From the NCBI RefSeq assembly GCF_025751515.1, contig NZ_JAOWLE010000010.1:1-64000 (forward strand): a stretch of 64,000 bases of DNA. Direction: 5' to 3'. Of this stretch, positions 1 to 8,780 are shown in pieces (the first letter of the stretch is position 1; the number at the start of each line of letters is the position of its first letter). The translations under genes and the position numbers were made by a program. Origin of the DNA: Actibacterium sp. XHP0104 (GTDB lineage Bacteria; Pseudomonadota; Alphaproteobacteria; Rhodobacterales; Rhodobacteraceae). Below the pieces are notes generated by a model. The model did not search any database and was not told where the DNA came from. It worked only from the letters and a program-made list of their open reading frames with translations.

Positions 1-43
1 ACAACAACGTATCTCTCAAAACGATCAATCAAAACATCATCGG

Positions 44-376
<333 letters not shown>

Positions 377-1555
377 ATGATTATTCATCCTGTTGAGATA
401 TCGAGCGCTCTCGGCCGCTGCCGTGTTAGTGCAACGATCGAGATAGAGACCCCGGGGCGGGTCTTTCCCAAGACCGGCACGCGAACCCAGGAGCTTTGGA
501 TTGATTGGCCTGAAAGCTATTTAAAGCCGACCGAGGCCAGGCCCGACGGCTTTGTCATCATGTGCCTGACGCTTGCCATGTGTCTGGGGGAACGCTTGCA
601 GGTTCGGGGCGCGATGTCGCAGTCTCTGGTGCTGAACCTGCTCGAGGCGATGGCGATCTACAAACACTACTTTCTCGGCCTGTGCGAGATCGTCGATCTG
701 GATGCCGAGGGTGAGTTCCGCCCGCGCGGTGCGTCTGCCCGGGTGGGGTCTTTCTATTCGGGTGGTGTTGATTCACTGTACAATATCGCCGAGAGCGCGC
801 GTCTGCACCGCGAGTTCGGAACCCTGCCGATCACTGACCTGTGGCTTATCCAGGGGATGGATATCGCGCTGGATCAAGACGACCTTTGGGAAAAGACAAA
901 ATCGACGATATTCGCGCAGCTGCCGGCGGGCCATGACATGATCTGTGCAGACATTCGCACCAATGTTCGGGATCTGCATTACAAGATCGTCGATTGGGAA
1001 AAGCTGGGTTTCAGCGTGGTGCTGGGGGGCATTTCAAAGGTTTTTGCCCCGATTGTGCCGAATGTGCTGATCGGCTCATACGCCAAGTATGACAAGATCG
1101 TGCCTCATGCCAGCTCGCCCCTGGTCGACCCGATGTGGTCGTGTGACGAGCAGAGCGTGCGGCATTTCTCGTGCCGGGCAAGCCGCCAAGACAAGATCGA
1201 GACAGTCGCGACACATGCGCCGTATCTTCTGCAGGGGCTTCGGGTCTGTCACAAGAATACGGGCGGCGCTTATAACTGCGGGGTCTGTGAGAAATGCATG
1301 CGGACCCAGGCGCAGCTGATCATTGGCGGCTATCAACAGCTGGCAGATACGTTTGACACCGAACTTTCAAGCAAAACACTTCGGCGGCTGAAGCTGCCGT
1401 GGAGATGGGAGAACCGGTTCACCTGGGATTTCTGGCGCGATATTCAGGCCGGGTTTCGCGAGAGGGGCGAGACCGATCTGGATCATGCCTTGTCGCATGT
1501 GTTTCGGAAATACACGGTGAAACGCGCCGTAAGACGATGCCTTGGCGGGCGCTAA
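377..1555 (+). CDS. QueC-like PP-loop (adenine nucleotide alpha-hydrolase) protein
   Basis: A 392-residue protein with a PP-loop SGGVDS at residues 128-133, the ATP pyrophosphatase motif of adenylating enzymes such as QueC, TilS and NAD synthetase. Near the C-terminus C291, C301, C304 and C307 form the pattern C-x9-C-G-x-C-x2-C, resembling the zinc site of QueC (7-cyano-7-deazaguanine synthase). An N-terminal domain of about 120 residues, absent from ordinary QueC, precedes the loop, and a basic tail follows. No other queuosine gene is nearby; neighbours are a pyruvyltransferase, a sulfotransferase and a GT25 glycosyltransferase. A GGAAG about 9 nt upstream supports this ATG. The adenylating fold is seen from motifs. 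The substrate is unknown: glycan-linked or protein-modifying chemistry are both possible. Confidence 0.75.
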   Translation: MIIHPVEISSALGRCRVSATIEIETPGRVFPKTGTRTQELWIDWPESYLKPTEARPDGFVIMCLTLAMCLGERLQVRGAMSQSLVLNLLEAMAIYKHYFLGLCEIVDLDAEGEFRPRGASARVGSFYSGGVDSLYNIAESARLHREFGTLPITDLWLIQGMDIALDQDDLWEKTKSTIFAQLPAGHDMICADIRTNVRDLHYKIVDWEKLGFSVVLGGISKVFAPIVPNVLIGSYAKYDKIVPHASSPLVDPMWSCDEQSVRHFSCRASRQDKIETVATHAPYLLQGLRVCHKNTGGAYNCGVCEKCMRTQAQLIIGGYQQLADTFDTELSSKTLRRLKLPWRWENRFTWDFWRDIQAGFRERGETDLDHALSHVFRKYTVKRAVRRCLGGR

Positions 1556-1577
1556 GGCGCGCTATGGTCGGCGGGCG

Positions 1578-2442
1578 CTATTTGCGCCTGAAGGTGGTTC
1601 CAAGCCGGGTCCAGATCGAATCCGGCGTCACGGTCAGGTTGCGAAGCTCTTCGTAATCCCGTTCGAATGAGACATTCGGAAAATTAGGTTTCAACGTGGC
1701 CTCAAAGACCAGCTCGTTCTTGAGATAGTCGTTGGGGAAAAGGTGAACCCTGCGCCCCAACAGCGCCCCGCTGATCGAGACATGCAGGCGGTTGGTGTAG
1801 ATGGTCTCGTATCGTGCAATCTGATCCAGGAAACGTCTTACGGGCGTATGGGCGCGCCCTTCGGCCGAGATGTCGCGGTTTCCCGGCGGAATGGGGGCGT
1901 TGGCGGGGCGCTCTCCGTCTTCGCGCATGAACGCCCCGACCTTGCGTGTCGGCGTGCCGGGTTCGGGGGTCAGAAAGAACGCCATGTCGTGACAGAAACG
2001 CGCGTCCTCGACGTTTCTCAGACTTTCGCCCTTGTCGCGGGCGTAGAAGATCGCGTCTTTCGGCAGCCCGTCGCGCATGCCGGGGGTAGCTTGCCGGCAG
2101 AAACACATTGGCGGAAAACGCGCCGGCCAGTTCGCCCAGAAACGGCAGGCGGCCATAACGCGGATCGTATGAGCCGCCCCCGTTATAGACGGCAACCGGA
2201 TCAGAGTGGCCAAGCCGCTCTTTCGCCTGGGCAAGGGACACTTTGCCCTTCTTGAGGTCGAGAACCTTGAGCATGTGATAGCGAATGCCATGGCTGGTCA
2301 GGAATGCCTCGGCGCCCTCACGAATAAGGCTGTCGCCCCAGTTCCCGTCATTCAGCAAGAATACAACGGGCCGCCCTTGGCAGACGTTCTTCAGCTCGTC
2401 CGCCAAAGCGTCAAAGCACGATTTGATCTCTGGTCTCATCAA
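1578..2442 (-). pseudogene. polysaccharide pyruvyltransferase family protein, frameshifted
   Basis: Two overlapping reverse frames together make one family protein of about 287 residues. The upstream frame (from 2442) gives the N-terminal part with VVFLLNDGNWGDSLI and NGGGSYDPRYG; the downstream frame (to 1578) gives GMRDGLPKDAIFYARD through TNRLHVSISGALLGRRVHLF. The frames join at a run of five G (plus strand 2082-2086). Removing one base restores SYPGMRDG, so a one-base insertion is the simplest explanation. The family transfers ketal pyruvate to sugars of exopolysaccharides. It is convergent with the PP-loop gene and next to sulfotransferase and glycosyltransferase genes. It could be a true pseudogene, a phase-variable gene, or a sequencing error in the homopolymer. 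Confidence 0.8.
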
Positions 2443-2907
2443 TACTCTTTACCACAGTTCGCCGTTCTCGTTTCACACAGAGGCAGCGCGCCCAAAGTCG
2501 TCTTTTGCACATCGCGTCGATATGTCGGCCCCGCGCGTGGCAGTTCTCATCCTGGTTGGACATAGCCCCTCGGATTGGCTCCGTCGAGCAGGAATGCAGG
2601 CGATTCGCCCAAGCGCCGGTTTGGTGGTTTTTTGCGGCTGCTTTGGCTGAAAACCGCCGGTGATCAGGCCGTAGCAGCAGCGTGTCGGCAAAATTGTGCC
2701 GGTTTTTCGCAACTCTCCCTAGGGGGGAGCTGGTCAATGGTGCCCCTTCATGGTATGGCGACGTAAAAGGACCGATCCATGCTGGCGCCCAGGATTGGGC
2801 GGGCGGGGTCGGAGGACACTGGACGGCGGCGAAGAGCCTGAACGCGCCTGCGGCGTATCTTCTTTGGGGATAAAGCCCGTTGGCCGGCCATGCGAGAGAG
2901 CTGAGTT
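2443..2907. other. 465-bp non-coding stretch between divergent glycan genes
   Basis: No supported gene. It separates the reverse pyruvyltransferase from the forward sulfotransferase and so should hold both promoters. An imperfect inverted repeat pairs GGTGGTTTT (about 2623-2631) with AAAACCGCC (about 2649-2657), with G-U pairing in RNA. The open frames here have no recognisable motif. Confidence 0.4.
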
Positions 2908-3729
2908 TTGACAAAAGTCTTTCTTCACAAGCGGATGAACCTGGCAAAGGCCAAGGTCCTGGCCCCCGTCAGCCGCCGTTATGAACATAAGAAAACCCTT
3001 GCCAATCTGCCCTCCAAGCTGGTGCCGATGGCCATCCATTCGTTGCTGTTCCATCAGGGGCGGGCCTTGTTCATCAAGAACTCGAAGGCCGCCAGCACCA
3101 GCCTGTGCCACAAGATCTACGAGTGGGAGAAGGGCACCGAATATACGGGAAGCACCGTCCACCGCGACAAGACACTGTCGCAGGGGTTGTGGTCCTATCC
3201 CGACATCGTGCGCGCGATCTCCGATCCTGACTGCCTGAAGGTGACGATCCTGCGCGACCCGGTAAGACGCTGTGTCTCGGGCTTTACCGACTTTGCCCTG
3301 GACAAGAAGAACAACAATTACGAACGCCACGCGCCGTTTTGGGATGCGATGGGCATGTCCGCGGCACGCGATGATGCGCAGCGGTTCGATATCTACCTCG
3401 ACTATGTTCAGGCCTGTATCGACAAGGATATAGAGCGGATGGACGAACATTTCCGCCCGCAGTTCTACAACCTGCGCCCCGATCTGATCGATTACGGGTT
3501 CGTCGGGCAGGTGGAACATCTGCGCCGCGACATTCACGCGCTGGGGGTGCGGCTGGGGCTGGAAACCGGCGAGGCGCCGCCGGGTGCCCAGCGCAAGAAC
3601 AGCTCGCGCAGCCAGTACTCGCCGACAGATGCCCAGATCGAGCGCATCAAGGCGCTCTATGCCAAAGACTATGCATGGCTGGCGCAGCTCTTTCCCGAGA
3701 GCTATAATGAAACCTTCGAAAAGTGTTAG
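2908..3729 (+). CDS. sulfotransferase family 2 protein
   Basis: A 273-residue protein with both PAPS-binding signatures of carbohydrate sulfotransferases: the 5'-phosphosulfate loop KNSKAASTSL at residues 57-66 and the 3'-phosphate motif RDPVRRCVSGF at 116-126. Such enzymes move sulfate from PAPS to sugar hydroxyls. No signal peptide or membrane anchor is visible, so it is probably cytoplasmic. The chosen start is TTG preceded by GAGAGAG; the alternative ATG at 2935 would drop nine residues and has a weak ribosome site. The 3' end overlaps the next gene by 23 nt, indicating translational coupling with the GT25 glycosyltransferase and a shared glycan substrate. Confidence 0.8.
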   Translation: MTKVFLHKRMNLAKAKVLAPVSRRYEHKKTLANLPSKLVPMAIHSLLFHQGRALFIKNSKAASTSLCHKIYEWEKGTEYTGSTVHRDKTLSQGLWSYPDIVRAISDPDCLKVTILRDPVRRCVSGFTDFALDKKNNNYERHAPFWDAMGMSAARDDAQRFDIYLDYVQACIDKDIERMDEHFRPQFYNLRPDLIDYGFVGQVEHLRRDIHALGVRLGLETGEAPPGAQRKNSSRSQYSPTDAQIERIKALYAKDYAWLAQLFPESYNETFEKC

Positions 3730-4534
3730 AACAGTGACCCAGTTTTCCGCATATCTCATCAATCTCGACAGCTCGACCGAGCGTCTGAATGTCGCGACCG
3801 CTCAACTGGATCAGGCCGGTATTCCGTTCGAACGCATCTCGGCCTTTGATGGGCGTCAGCTCGATCCGCTGACGCGCCCCGAATATGACGAGGCGCGGGC
3901 CTGTTCGTGGTTCGGGCGCAAGCTGTCGGGGGGCGAGCTGGGCTGCTATTTTTCGCATGTCGACGTGGCACGGCGTTTTCTGGAATCTGACGCGCGGTAT
4001 GGCCTGGCGCTTGAAGACGATCTGACATGTGCGCCCAATGCCCGCGCCGTGCTTGACGAGGTGATGTCTGACCTGACCGCCGGCATCGCGCCGGGCTGGC
4101 ACATGGTCAATCTGGGCCGTCCGGTAAAGCGGTTCTTCTCTCCGATCAAGGCCCTGAACGCGGACGACGCGCAGCTGTGCCGGGCGCATTATTTCCCCGA
4201 TACCACGACGGCAATCCTTTGGTCGCGCGCCGGGGCCGAGGCTTTCCTCAAGGCCGCCTATCCGATCTTCATGCCGGTCGATCATTTCTTGCGTTATTGG
4301 GGCGTGCAAACCAATGCCGGTGTGGGGCTGACCCAGGTTCCATTCACCCCGTCGGGGGCGGAAAGCGATATCAACACCGCGAAAAAGCCCAAGGATGTGC
4401 GCCGCGCCCGGTTCTACCAGCTGCGCAAACAGCGGCGGCTTTACGTGAACAAACTGGCCGCCAAACGCCACCAATGGGCGTTTGATCGCGACCAGGGCCA
4501 CGACGCAACACCGGTGGCGCAGGCCGCGTCGTGA
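3707..4534 (+). CDS. glycosyltransferase family 25 (LPS-type) protein
   Basis: A 275-residue protein of the GT25 family, which adds hexoses to lipooligosaccharide or related glycans. It opens with the family pattern AYLINLDSSTERL, then FERISAFDGR, GELGCYFSH at residues 76-84, and an acidic metal/nucleotide-sugar motif ALEDD ending at residue 105. The frame stays open further upstream, but only the ATG at 3707 (GAGAG 8 nt before it) or the GTG at 3734 gives a family-like N-terminus; the longer version begins with Arg-rich shadow translation of the sulfotransferase. Overlap with that gene implies co-expression. The C-terminus is basic and unstructured-looking. Confidence 0.85.
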   Translation: MKPSKSVRTVTQFSAYLINLDSSTERLNVATAQLDQAGIPFERISAFDGRQLDPLTRPEYDEARACSWFGRKLSGGELGCYFSHVDVARRFLESDARYGLALEDDLTCAPNARAVLDEVMSDLTAGIAPGWHMVNLGRPVKRFFSPIKALNADDAQLCRAHYFPDTTTAILWSRAGAEAFLKAAYPIFMPVDHFLRYWGVQTNAGVGLTQVPFTPSGAESDINTAKKPKDVRRARFYQLRKQRRLYVNKLAAKRHQWAFDRDQGHDATPVAQAAS

Positions 4535-4547
4535 TTGGCACGCGGGG

Positions 4548-5603
4548 TCAGTCTGGCTGCGGCCGCGACAGCACCAGGTAGTCTGACGGCCGATCGCGAT
4601 GGGCGCCGGGGGTGTCGCCCGTCCAGCGGCGAAAGGCGCGGTGAAAATTGGTCGCGGACGAAAAGCCCAGATCTTCGGCAATCTGATCGACCGTTTTGCG
4701 GGTCTCGCGCAGATCGCGGATCGCGATGTCACGGCGCAGCGCGTCCTTGATGGCCTGAAACGAGGTGCCCTCGGCATCGAGCCGGCGCATCAGGGTTCGG
4801 GGGGTCATCCGAAACGCATCGGCGGCATCGACAAGGCGACAGTTCTGCCAGTTCGACCGGAACAGAAACTCGCGCACGCGCAGCGACTGGGCATGTTCGC
4901 GATAGGCGGTAAAGATCCAGTCGCGGGGCGCCCGTTTCACGAAATCGACCAGTTCGGATTTGTTACGCGCCACGGGGGTGCCCAGCGTCGAGGCGTCGAA
5001 CGAGATCTCTGAACAGGGCGCGTCAAAGCCGACGCGGGCCGGGAAGATCACGGTGTAATCCTCGGCATAGGGGGGCTGGGCAAAGGCAAAGTGCACCGAG
5101 TGCACCGGCACCTCGTAGCCCGCAAGCCAGGACAGCACGCCATGCGCCAGCTTGAGGATCAGCAGATGCCCGAACCGCTGAACCGGCCCCTCGCCCAGCG
5201 GGTGCAGCGACAGGGTCAGGGTCCGGCCCTGATCGGTCAGGTCAAAGCGGAAATCCTCGAGCAGCAGGTTCCAGAAGGTCGAAAACCGGTGCAGCGCCGA
5301 GCGCAGCGTATCGGCGGCCAGAACGGTGGTCAGCAGATGCTGCAAGGCGCGCGAGCGGATCGGCCGGCTCCACAGGCCCATCATCTCGTCGCCGCTTTCG
5401 ACGGCGGCGATCTGGTAGATGGCGACGATCTGTTCCAGCGTCACCCGCGCGTTTGGATGGTCTTGAGAGGCCTCAAGCCCCGCCCGCCGGAGCAGGTCGC
5501 GCATCTCGGGGTCAGAGAAACACCGGCGCATGGCCTCTAGCCAATCCGCGATCAGGCCGCGCGAGACGGTGGTAAGGCTGACTGGGTCCGAAGCGTTGAT
5601 CAT
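4548..5603 (-). CDS. AraC family transcriptional regulator
   Basis: A 351-residue regulator. The C-terminal 100 residues form the double helix-turn-helix of AraC proteins, including DAADAFRMTPRTLMRRL and VDQIAEDLGFSSATNFHRAF. The long N-terminal domain resembles the arabinose-binding-like domain of OruR/ArgR-type regulators, so an effector is expected but cannot be named. The frame is open upstream, but the ATG at 5603 (protein beginning MINASDPVSL) gives a normal N-terminus. It is convergent with the GT25 gene and lies downstream of, and on the same strand as, the OsmC-like gene. Its target is not evident. Confidence 0.85.
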   Translation of the reverse strand: MINASDPVSLTTVSRGLIADWLEAMRRCFSDPEMRDLLRRAGLEASQDHPNARVTLEQIVAIYQIAAVESGDEMMGLWSRPIRSRALQHLLTTVLAADTLRSALHRFSTFWNLLLEDFRFDLTDQGRTLTLSLHPLGEGPVQRFGHLLILKLAHGVLSWLAGYEVPVHSVHFAFAQPPYAEDYTVIFPARVGFDAPCSEISFDASTLGTPVARNKSELVDFVKRAPRDWIFTAYREHAQSLRVREFLFRSNWQNCRLVDAADAFRMTPRTLMRRLDAEGTSFQAIKDALRRDIAIRDLRETRKTVDQIAEDLGFSSATNFHRAFRRWTGDTPGAHRDRPSDYLVLSRPQPD

Positions 5604-5733
5604 GGCGGCAGCTAAACAGCATCGGCCGGCTTGGAAAAGCATAATATCGGCTGTGTCAGGCGTGCCCTGGCGATGACGGCGATTGCCGTGAAGACCGGGC
5701 GCCGGCATGGCGGCGCCCGATTTCATGATGGTG

Positions 5734-6291
5734 TCAGGCCGCGACCCGCGTCACCGATCCGGTGACAGGGATGCCATTCTTGACCGACATGGCGTTGGGG
5801 CTAAAGCCGACGGCGGCGGCCTCGACTTCGGCCAGGGTTTCCGCGTCGGCATCGCAATCAACCGAAATCTCGTAGGTCAGGCCAGACATCTCGACCTTTG
5901 CGTCATCGCGCAGGTTGAGAAATCCGGCCAGGTCCAGCCCGCCGGTCACTTTTACATCCAGCTTGCGAATTTCGATCCCGCGGACGCTGGCATTGACGAC
6001 AAAGCCAACCATGATGCACGCGCCCACGCCCGACATCAGATATTCCTGCGGTGTCGGCCCTTTGCTTTCGCCCAGCAGCTGCGGCGGTTCGTCAACGACC
6101 CATGTGTAATCGCGGGGAATTTCTTCTCCGCCCACGGTCATGGACAGGGCCGTCACTTCGGCGCGCACGCCACTTTGCCAGGCGAGGTTGACGCCATAGG
6201 TGGCCAAGCCGGCCTCGGGGGTTTCCCGGATCTGCTGACGCGCGCCATCAAGGGCGTCGACATCGACATTATTCAACATCGTTTCTTCCAT
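5734..6291 (-). CDS. OsmC family protein
   Basis: A 185-residue OsmC/Ohr-fold protein. The conserved helix carries the first cysteine in SGVGACIMVGFV (C92). In thiol peroxidases of this family a second cysteine, usually in a CPV motif near the C-terminus, completes the active pair; here that region reads NAMSVKNGIPVT with no cysteine, and the only other cysteine (C146) lies elsewhere. Either the enzyme uses an external thiol or it is not a peroxidase. It stands alone between the terminator of the TRAP operon and the AraC regulator, probably with its own promoter in the 6292-6304 gap or within the hairpin region. Confidence 0.8.
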   Translation of the reverse strand: MEETMLNNVDVDALDGARQQIRETPEAGLATYGVNLAWQSGVRAEVTALSMTVGGEEIPRDYTWVVDEPPQLLGESKGPTPQEYLMSGVGACIMVGFVVNASVRGIEIRKLDVKVTGGLDLAGFLNLRDDAKVEMSGLTYEISVDCDADAETLAEVEAAAVGFSPNAMSVKNGIPVTGSVTRVAA

Positions 6292-6304
6292 TCATTGATG
6301 TGTG

Positions 6305-6345
6305 AAAAAGCGGCGCCCCCGGGAGAGAGAGGAGGGGGGGCGCCG
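6305..6345 (-). terminator. rho-independent terminator of the TRAP operon
   Basis: A 10-bp GC stem (6311-6320 paired with 6336-6345) followed, in the reverse-strand direction, by C and a run of five T. It sits just after the stop codon of the TRAP substrate-binding protein and would end that transcript before the OsmC gene. Confidence 0.75.
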
Positions 6346-6361
6346 AGGGGGGAGAGAACGG

Positions 6362-7408
6362 TCAGACCTTTCCGGTCAGGCGCATGAATTCGTGCAACAG
6401 ATCACCGACGCGGCCGCTGTATTCCGGGTCTTCCTTGGAATATTCGTCGACGACCTCGAGAGAATGCTTGCGCAGCTGGGCCAGGACGTCGTCGCTTACG
6501 GTCGAGACGGTCTTGCCCATCTTGTTGGTGAACTCATCCATGCGGATATAGTCGAGATGGCGGAAATGGGCGCTGGCATTGGTGCTCATCGCGCGCACGG
6601 CGCTATGGATGACCCGTTTGTGGTCATCGCCCAGCTTGTTCCATTGATCCATGCCCACGATGAACTCGCCGTTGGAATGGCTGAGGAAATCGGGGGCGAT
6701 GATGTGGTCGGTGACCTCTTGCAGGTTCATGCCCCAGCCCGTGGACACGCCCCCCCAATGGGCACCATCGACGACGCCGGTCTGAAGGCTCTGGTACAGC
6801 TCGCCGCCCGGAATGAACACGGGCGCGGCGCCCATCTTTTCGAACACGCGCGCCGGGGTGCCGGTCGAGCGGATCTTGAACCCTTTGAAATCCTCGGCCG
6901 TTTCAATCGGCTTTTTGGCATAAAGGGCAATCCCGGCGAACGAGATCGGGCCCGCCTGGTAGATGCCGAACTTGGCATAGGCTTCGCGGATGATGTCGAG
7001 CGCGCCCATGTCGTAAAAGAACATCTGCATCTCTTCGTGGCTGTCCCACGTGGCGAGGTTGCCGTTCAGGTGGCCGGCGACCGGGATCTTGCCGATCCAG
7101 TAGCCGGGGAAGATAAAGGCCGCATCCAGCAGGCCCCGGCGCAGCGCGCCCAGAACCTCGCCCGTCGGCGCGACGGTGTCGGCCTGAAGCGCCTCGATCT
7201 GCACCTCGCCATCGGTGGCCTCGGTCACCCAGCGGGCAAACTCGACATAGACCGAGTCGTAATATTCCACGCCCGGCGTCCAGTGGCTTTGGATGCGCCA
7301 CTTGATCTGTTCCTGGGCCAGCACCGCGGGGGCGGACAGCATGGTTGCCCCCGCCGCCAAAGCACCGCCGCTTAGCAGTCGGCGTCGGTTGATAGGTGTG
7401 TCAGTCAT
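6362..7408 (-). CDS. TRAP transporter substrate-binding protein, DctP family
   Basis: A 348-residue periplasmic solute receptor. The N-terminus carries a twin-arginine-like signal (RRRLLSGGALAAGATMLSAP) ending before AQEQIKWRIQ, so export by Tat is likely. The mature part has DctP-family features including the SNGEFIVG segment and a TSTG-like region IRSTGTPARVFEKMGA where the ligand-carboxylate arginine normally lies. Such proteins deliver organic acids to a DctQM permease. It is the last gene of the operon dctQ-dctM-dctP, 70 bp after dctM, and is followed by a strong terminator. Ligand unknown; the downstream acyl-CoA ligase cluster suggests a carboxylic acid. Confidence 0.9.
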   Translation of the reverse strand: MTDTPINRRRLLSGGALAAGATMLSAPAVLAQEQIKWRIQSHWTPGVEYYDSVYVEFARWVTEATDGEVQIEALQADTVAPTGEVLGALRRGLLDAAFIFPGYWIGKIPVAGHLNGNLATWDSHEEMQMFFYDMGALDIIREAYAKFGIYQAGPISFAGIALYAKKPIETAEDFKGFKIRSTGTPARVFEKMGAAPVFIPGGELYQSLQTGVVDGAHWGGVSTGWGMNLQEVTDHIIAPDFLSHSNGEFIVGMDQWNKLGDDHKRVIHSAVRAMSTNASAHFRHLDYIRMDEFTNKMGKTVSTVSDDVLAQLRKHSLEVVDEYSKEDPEYSGRVGDLLHEFMRLTGKV

Positions 7409-7478
7409 TTTGGTTTCCTCCGTGTTGAATTTGTGGCGTCGAACGCCGAGGGGGCGTCCGGCCTGGGTCAGGTGGGGA

Positions 7479-8780
7479 TTAGTTCATCATCGCTGTCAGC
7501 GAGATCAGGATGCTTGGCACCGCCATCAGAAACGCCCCGGTCGCCAGCATGATTCCCAGAAAGGGCATCACGGCGATGTAGATCTGCGAGATCGGGGTCT
7601 GAGGGCTGAGGCTTTTGAGATAGAACAGGTTGTAGCCGAACGGCGGGGTGATGTAGCCGATGCACAGGTTCAGCTGGAAAATCACGCAGAACCAGATCGG
7701 GTCAAAGCCCAGCTCGACGACGATCGGAAAGAAGATCGGCAGGGTCAGCAGGATGATCCCGACCGGATCGAGGAACATGCCCATGATCAGCGCCGCGATC
7801 TGCATCAGGATGATCAGGGCCCAGGGGCTAAGATCACTGCTGCGCAACAGCTCCAGCATGAACGCGATGCCGCCGCCGCTGGAATAGATCGACACGAATG
7901 CGCCCGCGCCAAAGATGATCCACACAACCATGCCCGTGACCGAGGCGGTGTCGTGGCTGACCTCTTTGATAAAGGTGAATGTCAGCTCGCCGCGCAGCCA
8001 GACCGAGAACAGCACGGCGGCCACGCCGACGGCCGCGGCTTCGGTCGGTGTTGCGATGCCCATGAAAATGGACACCAGAACCGACAGAACGATCAGCAGC
8101 GGCAGCAAGACGGATTTCAGCGCCCGGACTTTCTCTCGGAACGGTGCGGAAACTTCGGCCGAAGGGGCCAGTTCGGGATAGAGATTGGCCTTGATGGCGA
8201 CATACGCAATGAAGGCGGCAAGAATGAACAGCCCCGCGATCAGTCCGCCAAAGAACAGTTTGCCCACCGACAGGCCGGTCATCATGCCGATGATGATCAG
8301 CGTGATCGAAGGCGGGATCAGGATGCCAAGCGTGCCGGAGGCGCCAATCGTGCCCAGAACGAAACGATCATTGTAGCCGTGACGCTTCATTGCCGGAATG
8401 CCGACCAGGCCGGTGGTAATGGTCGAGGCAGAGCAGTTACCCGTCATCGCCGACAAGACCGCAGCAAAGCCCGACGTGCCGATCAGCAGCCCCCCGTTCA
8501 CCTTGCCCGACCAAAGGTAAAAGGCGCGGTACAGGTCGTCGGCGATCTTCGAGCGGCCAAGCGCGATACCGATTGCGATGAACAGCGGGATGGCGGACAG
8601 CAGGATGGACCACATGTTGCCGAAAGTGCTGGAAACGACCGAGTACAGCCCCTGGGGCCCGTTCAGGATCAGCGCAAAGATGACCGCGATGCCACCCACG
8701 GCGAAAGACAGGGAAACGCCCATCATGATGGCAACGATCAGGCCGCCGAACATGCCGATTGTCAGAAGCTCAGGACTCAT
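7479..8780 (-). CDS. TRAP transporter large permease, DctM family
   Basis: A 433-residue integral membrane protein with about a dozen hydrophobic segments, the ion-coupled channel subunit of a tripartite transporter. Typical DctM stretches include IPLFIAIGIALGRS, GTSGFAAVLSAMTGNCSAS and GASGTLGILIPPSI. The ATG at 8780 (MSPELLTIGMF) is chosen because it begins with the first membrane helix and overlaps the end of the small permease gene by 11 nt, a usual arrangement; an upstream in-frame ATG would add a non-family extension. Works with the DctQ subunit and the periplasmic receptor of the same operon. Confidence 0.92.
   Translation of the reverse strand: MSPELLTIGMFGGLIVAIMMGVSLSFAVGGIAVIFALILNGPQGLYSVVSSTFGNMWSILLSAIPLFIAIGIALGRSKIADDLYRAFYLWSGKVNGGLLIGTSGFAAVLSAMTGNCSASTITTGLVGIPAMKRHGYNDRFVLGTIGASGTLGILIPPSITLIIIGMMTGLSVGKLFFGGLIAGLFILAAFIAYVAIKANLYPELAPSAEVSAPFREKVRALKSVLLPLLIVLSVLVSIFMGIATPTEAAAVGVAAVLFSVWLRGELTFTFIKEVSHDTASVTGMVVWIIFGAGAFVSIYSSGGGIAFMLELLRSSDLSPWALIILMQIAALIMGMFLDPVGIILLTLPIFFPIVVELGFDPIWFCVIFQLNLCIGYITPPFGYNLFYLKSLSPQTPISQIYIAVMPFLGIMLATGAFLMAVPSILISLTAMMN

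Noticed and set aside
2411-2947. 178-residue reverse frame in the gap before the sulfotransferase
   Set aside because: No ribosome site, no motif, and it overlaps both flanking genes' ends or starts.
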